From the NCBI GenBank assembly GCA_944380855.1, contig CALWIW010000008.1:1-63089 (forward strand): DNA of 63,089 nt, given 5' to 3'. Source of the stretch: an uncultured Clostridia bacterium (lineage in GTDB: Bacteria > Bacillota > Clostridia > Oscillospirales > Acutalibacteraceae). Positions 59,140-63,089 of the stretch are shown piece by piece (position 1 is the stretch's first letter; every line of letters begins with the position of its first letter). The notes under the pieces were generated by a model. It was not told the DNA's origin and made no database searches. It worked only from the letters and a program-made list of their open reading frames with translations. A program made the position numbers and the translations under genes.

Positions 59140-61218
59140 ATGGCTAGACAGGTTTCACTTGAAATGACAAGAAATATCGGTATCATGGCTCACATCGATG
59201 CCGGTAAAACAACAACCACAGAGCGTATCCTGTTCTACACAGGTATCAACCATAAAATGGGCGAAACCCACGACGGCGGAGCTACCATGGACTGGATGGT
59301 ACAGGAGCAGGAGAGAGGTATCACAATTACCTCCGCTGCAACAACCTGTTTCTGGAACAAGCACAGAATTAACATCATCGACACTCCCGGACACGTTGAC
59401 TTCACAGTTGAAGTTGAGCGTTCTTTGAGAGTTTTGGACGGTTCTGTTACGGTTCTCTGTGCAAAGGGCGGCGTTGAGCCACAGTCAGAAACAGTTTGGC
59501 GTCAGGCTGACAACTACGGTGTTCCGAGAATGGTGTATGTCAACAAGATGGACATCATGGGAGCTAACTTCTACAGAGTTGTTCAGATGATGAAAGACAG
59601 ACTTAAATGTAATGCTGTTCCGATTCAGCTTCCAATCGGTGCTGAAGATACATTCAAGGGAATTATCGACCTCGTAGAAATGAAGGCTGAGGTTTACTAT
59701 GACGACCTCGGTAAGGATATGAGAGAAGAGGATATTCCTGAGGATATGAAGGAACTTGCTCAGAAATATCACGACGAGCTTATCGAAGCTGTTGCAGAAC
59801 AGGACGAGGAGCTCATGGAGAAATACTTCAGCGGTGAAGAACTCACCATTGAAGAAATCAAGAGAACAATCCGTAAAGCAACTATTGCAAATACAATGGT
59901 TCCTGTTGTTTGCGGTACATCTTACCGTAACAAGGGCGTTCAGAAGCTTTTGGACGCTATCATCGACTATATGCCTGCTCCAACAGACATTCCTGCTATT
60001 AAGGGCATAAACCCTGAAACAGAAGAGGAAACTTGCAGACATGCTTCCGATGATGAGCCTTTTGCAGCTCTTGCATTTAAGATTGCTACTGACCCATACG
60101 TTGGTAAGCTCTGCTTCTTCAGAGTTTACTCAGGTATGATTAAGGCCGGTACAACAGTTTATAACTCTGTTAAGGATAACAACGAGAGAATCGGACGTAT
60201 CCTTCAGATGCACGCTAACGACAGAAAGGATATCGACACTTGCTATGCAGGTGATATCGCTGCTGCCGTTGGTCTTAAAAATACAACAACCGGTGACACA
60301 CTCTGCGACGAGAAGCATCCGGTTATCCTTGAATCAATGGAATTCCCGGAGCCTGTTATCCGTGTTGCCATTGAGCCTAAGACAAAGGCAGGCCAGGAGA
60401 AGATGGGTATTGCTCTTGCAAAGCTTGCAGAAGAAGACCCAACTTTCAAGGCTTATACAGATGAAGAAACAGGACAAACAATCATCGCCGGTATGGGTGA
60501 GCTTCACCTTGAAATTATCGTAGACAGACTTCTCCGTGAATTTAAGGTTGAGGCTAATATCGGTAAGCCACAGGTTGCATACAAGGAAACAATCCGCAAG
60601 AATGCTGATGTTGACCAGAAGTATGCAAGACAGTCAGGCGGTAAGGGACAGTACGGTCATGTTAAGATCAGAGTTTCTCCAAACCCAGAAAAGGGCTATG
60701 AGTTCGTAAACTCTGTTGTGGGCGGTGCTATCCCGAAGGAATATATTCCTGCTGTTGACGCAGGTATCCAGGGTGCTATGCAGTCCGGTGTACTTGCAGG
60801 CTACAATGTAGTTGACGTTAAGGTAGAGCTTTACGATGGTTCTTACCACGAGGTTGACTCATCTGAAATGGCATTTAAGATCGCCGGTTCAATGGCTTTC
60901 AAAGAGGCTATGAAGAAGGCAGATCCTGTATTGCTTGAGCCTATCATGAAGGTTACTGTTATCGTACCTGAGGAGTACATGGGCGACGTTATCGGCGACC
61001 TTAACTCCCGCCGCGGTATGATTCAGGGCATGGAGGCAGAAAACGGTGCTCAGAGAATTAACTCTATGGTTCCGCTTTCAGAAATGTTTGGATATGCTAC
61101 CGATATGCGTTCCAAGACTCAGGGACGCGGTCAGTATGTAATGGAGCCAAGCCACTATGCAGAGGTTCCGAAGAACATTGCTGAGAAGGTTATGAGCGAC
61201 CGTTCTAAGAAAGACTAA
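59140..61218 (+). CDS. fusA: translation elongation factor G
   Basis: A 692-residue GTPase that drives ribosomal translocation. The G domain shows the P-loop AHIDAGKTT, switch [21 protein letters not shown] and NKMD. It is followed by the beta-barrel, the RRGMIQGME region of domain V and a normal C-terminus. AGGAGG lies about 7 nt before the ATG. Third gene of the str operon. A 34-nt hairpin follows before the separate tuf promoter. Confidence 0.98.
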   Translation: MARQVSLEMTRNIGIMAHIDAGKTTTTERILFYTGINHKMGETHDGGATMDWMVQEQERGITITSAATTCFWNKHRINIIDTPGHVDFTVEVERSLRVLDGSVTVLCAKGGVEPQSETVWRQADNYGVPRMVYVNKMDIMGANFYRVVQMMKDRLKCNAVPIQLPIGAEDTFKGIIDLVEMKAEVYYDDLGKDMREEDIPEDMKELAQKYHDELIEAVAEQDEELMEKYFSGEELTIEEIKRTIRKATIANTMVPVVCGTSYRNKGVQKLLDAIIDYMPAPTDIPAIKGINPETEEETCRHASDDEPFAALAFKIATDPYVGKLCFFRVYSGMIKAGTTVYNSVKDNNERIGRILQMHANDRKDIDTCYAGDIAAAVGLKNTTTGDTLCDEKHPVILESMEFPEPVIRVAIEPKTKAGQEKMGIALAKLAEEDPTFKAYTDEETGQTIIAGMGELHLEIIVDRLLREFKVEANIGKPQVAYKETIRKNADVDQKYARQSGGKGQYGHVKIRVSPNPEKGYEFVNSVVGGAIPKEYIPAVDAGIQGAMQSGVLAGYNVVDVKVELYDGSYHEVDSSEMAFKIAGSMAFKEAMKKADPVLLEPIMKVTVIVPEEYMGDVIGDLNSRRGMIQGMEAENGAQRINSMVPLSEMFGYATDMRSKTQGRGQYVMEPSHYAEVPKNIAEKVMSDRSKKD

Positions 61219-61252
61219 TCTTTCTTAATGTTCTAAAACACAAATTTTTCAG

Positions 61253-61283
61253 GAACTTACAACGTATTTTTCGTTGTAAGTTC
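61253..61283 (+). other. fusA-tuf intergenic hairpin
   Basis: A perfect 12-bp stem GAACTTACAACG / CGTTGTAAGTTC with a 7-nt loop has no following T-run. It may be a processing or partial termination structure that separates fusA from tuf. Confidence 0.6.
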
Positions 61284-61304
61284 TGAAAATATTCTAAAAA
61301 GCTA

Positions 61305-61333
61305 TTGCAATTTTTAAATATAATTGGTACAAT
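61305..61333 (+). promoter_or_regulatory. separate promoter for tuf
   Basis: TTGCAA (61305-61310) and TACAAT (61328-61333) have a 17-bp spacer and a TG one base before the -10. It would give tuf extra transcription beyond the str operon. Confidence 0.7.
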
Positions 61334-61383
61334 AGCTACAATAAAGTAAATTTATATTTACTAATCAAAGGAGGAAATTTCCA

Positions 61384-62586
61384 ATGGCAAGAGAAAAGTT
61401 TGAAAGAAATAAACCCCATGTAAACATTGGTACAATCGGTCACGTTGACCACGGTAAGACAACTCTTACAGCTGCTATCACAAAGGTTCTCAACCTTGCT
61501 GGTTCTTCAGATTTCGTTGATTATGCAAACATCGATAAGGCTCCGGAAGAGAGAGAGCGTGGTATCACAATTAACACAGCTCACGTTGAGTATCAGACAG
61601 AGAATCGTCACTATGCACACGTTGACTGCCCAGGACACGCCGACTATGTTAAGAACATGATCACAGGTGCTGCTCAGATGGACGGCGCTATCCTCGTTGT
61701 TTCTGCTGCTGACGGTCCTATGCCTCAGACAAGAGAGCACATTCTTCTTTCCCGTCAGGTTGGCGTTCCTTACATCGTTGTATTCATGAACAAGACTGAC
61801 CAAGTTGACGATCCTGAGCTTCTCGAGCTCGTAGAGATGGAGATCCGTGACCTCCTCAACGAGTATGAGTTCCCAGGCGACGACACACCAATCATCAAGG
61901 GTTCTGCTTACCTCGCACTCACAAGCGATTCTAAGGATCCTAACGCTCCTGAGTATCAGTGCATCCACGAGCTTATGGCTGCTGTTGACGAGTTCATTCC
62001 TACACCTGAAAGAAAGTCTGACCTTCCTTTCCTTATGCCTGTTGAAGACGTATTCACAATCACAGGCCGTGGTACAGTTGCTACAGGTAGAGTAGAGAGA
62101 GGTACAGTTAAGGTTTCTGAGGAAGTTGAAATCGTTGGTCTTACAGAGGATAAGAGAAAAGTTGTTGTTACAGGTCTTGAAATGTTCAGAAAGTCTCTTG
62201 ACTATGCTGAGGCTGGTGACAACGTAGGTGTTCTTCTCCGTGGTGTTCAGAGATCTGAAATCGAAAGAGGACAGGTTCTTGCAAAGCCAGGTTCAATTCA
62301 CCCACACACAAAGTTCCGTGGCCAGGTTTACGTTCTTACTAAGGACGAAGGTGGCCGTCATACACCATTCTTCAACAACTATCGTCCACAGTTCTACTTC
62401 AGAACAACAGACGTTACAGGTACAATCTCTCTTCCAGAGGGCACAGAGATGTGCATGCCTGGCGATAACGTTGAGATGGATGTTGAGCTTATCACACCAA
62501 TCGCTATCGAAGTAGGTCTTCGTTTCGCTATCCGTGAGGGTGGTAGAACAGTTGGTTCAGGTGCAGTTATCGCTATCAACGACTAA
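61384..62586 (+). CDS. tuf: translation elongation factor Tu
   Basis: A 400-residue GTPase that delivers aminoacyl-tRNA to the ribosome. Motifs are [43 protein letters not shown] and the C-terminal [18 protein letters not shown] lies 8 nt before the ATG. Codon use is strongly biased (frequent CTC, GTT, GCT), as expected of one of the most abundant proteins. It has its own promoter and a strong terminator. Confidence 0.99.
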   Translation: MAREKFERNKPHVNIGTIGHVDHGKTTLTAAITKVLNLAGSSDFVDYANIDKAPEERERGITINTAHVEYQTENRHYAHVDCPGHADYVKNMITGAAQMDGAILVVSAADGPMPQTREHILLSRQVGVPYIVVFMNKTDQVDDPELLELVEMEIRDLLNEYEFPGDDTPIIKGSAYLALTSDSKDPNAPEYQCIHELMAAVDEFIPTPERKSDLPFLMPVEDVFTITGRGTVATGRVERGTVKVSEEVEIVGLTEDKRKVVVTGLEMFRKSLDYAEAGDNVGVLLRGVQRSEIERGQVLAKPGSIHPHTKFRGQVYVLTKDEGGRHTPFFNNYRPQFYFRTTDVTGTISLPEGTEMCMPGDNVEMDVELITPIAIEVGLRFAIREGGRTVGSGAVIAIND

Positions 62587-62615
62587 TTTTACACCTAAGC
62601 GAAAGCTTTAAATAT

Positions 62616-62645
62616 AAAGGAGCGGTCAGAAGATCGCTCCTTTTT
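62616..62645 (+). terminator. terminator after tuf
   Basis: AAAGGAGCG pairs with CGCTCCTTT around a 10-nt loop, running into TTTTTAATAT. Confidence 0.88.
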
Positions 62646-62718
62646 AATATATCATTTAATTTTTTGAAAAAGTTTTTAACAAAGAATATTTTAATGCGGA
62701 AAAATCGAGGTGAGCAAA

Positions 62719-63018
62719 ATGGCAGAAAATAAAAAGAAAACCCCTGAAGAAAATGCAGAGGACGGAATAATTGTCCTTACAAACGATTTAGGTGAGGATG
62801 TTGAGTTCTTCTTTCTTGACTGCATAGAGCTTAGAGGTGAGGAGTATATCGCTCTTATAGAGAACAATGACGAGGCTGAGGAAATTTTAATTCTTAAAAT
62901 TGAAAGCGTTGATGATGAACACGAAAATTATGTGGGCATAGAAGACGAAGACTTAATTATGGAAGTTTTTGATATATTCAAGGAACGTCACAAGGATGAA
63001 TTTGACTTTAGAGTCTAA
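62719..63018 (+). CDS. DUF1292 family protein
   Basis: A 99-residue acidic cytoplasmic protein. The core (IIVLTNDLGEDVEFFFLDCIELRGEEYIAL, then EEILILKIE and a final EVFDIFKERH) has the pattern of DUF1292 (YrzB-like) proteins, common in Firmicutes and without an assigned function. The ATG is preferred because GAGGTGAG lies 6-8 nt upstream; a GTG three codons earlier overlaps that site. It stands alone after tuf, near the right edge. In other genomes the family often neighbours yrvK/ruvX-type genes, which are not seen here. Confidence 0.85.
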   Translation: MAENKKKTPEENAEDGIIVLTNDLGEDVEFFFLDCIELRGEEYIALIENNDEAEEILILKIESVDDEHENYVGIEDEDLIMEVFDIFKERHKDEFDFRV

Positions 63019-63089
63019 ATTGCAATATCAAATAGGACAGTATCAAATAATTCAGAGGACGAGTGATAATCAAATAATTTCCTAGGAAG

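Overview
The window reads as a chromosomal segment of a low-GC Gram-positive anaerobe, most likely a gut Clostridia member of the Oscillospiraceae/Ruminococcus type. This is inferred from FabK-type fatty acid synthesis, a GlgC/GlgD glycogen operon, a secreted GH84 glycosidase carrying a dockerin, strong GGAGG ribosome sites with many TTG/GTG starts, and SpoVD/DivIB-style division genes. I see no rRNA, tRNA, CRISPR array, phage or classical insertion sequence.

Layout. 1-8.1 kb holds stand-alone genes: a TatD nuclease, a type-A chloramphenicol acetyltransferase homologue, a TIM-barrel/acyl-CoA ligase fusion, a MATE exporter, a DegV protein and a zinc-ribbon membrane protein. 8.4-22.9 kb is mostly minus strand: a heterodimeric ABC exporter behind rpe, a degenerate P-type-ATPase-like protein behind rlmB, hom-lysC, and a class A penicillin-binding protein. 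23.2-32.9 kb is a complete type II fatty-acid block (fabH-fabK-fabD-fabG-fabF-accB-fabZ-accC-accD-accA) without acpP. 33.6-39.6 kb is the glycogen operon glgB-glgC-glgD-glgA. 40.1-44.3 kb is a large secreted GH84/CBM32/dockerin gene broken by a frameshift near its 5' end. 44.5-57.6 kb is a dcw cluster (mraZ, rsmH, ftsL-like, spoVD-like, a short possible Mur-ligase remnant, mraY, ftsW, murG, murA, divIB, ftsZ) that lacks murC, murD, murE and murF. 58.0-62.6 kb is the str operon (rpsL-rpsG-fusA-tuf), followed by a DUF1292 gene.

Together the blocks supply envelope precursors (acyl chains, lipid II), the division machinery that uses them, carbon storage and the core translation apparatus. Each block has its own recognisable promoter and most end in an intrinsic terminator.

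The most unusual content is (i) a P1B-ATPase-shaped membrane protein that has lost nearly all catalytic motifs and gained a ~440-residue charged N-terminus; (ii) two families of dispersed intergenic palindromic elements, one with co-varying stem arms and the other MITE-like, with one MITE-like copy inserted inside a member of the first family; (iii) the isomerase/acyl-CoA-ligase fusion; (iv) the possible Mur-ligase relic where murE/murF normally sit; and (v) three MraZ-type boxes spaced 20 and 40 bp apart just downstream of the dcw promoter.
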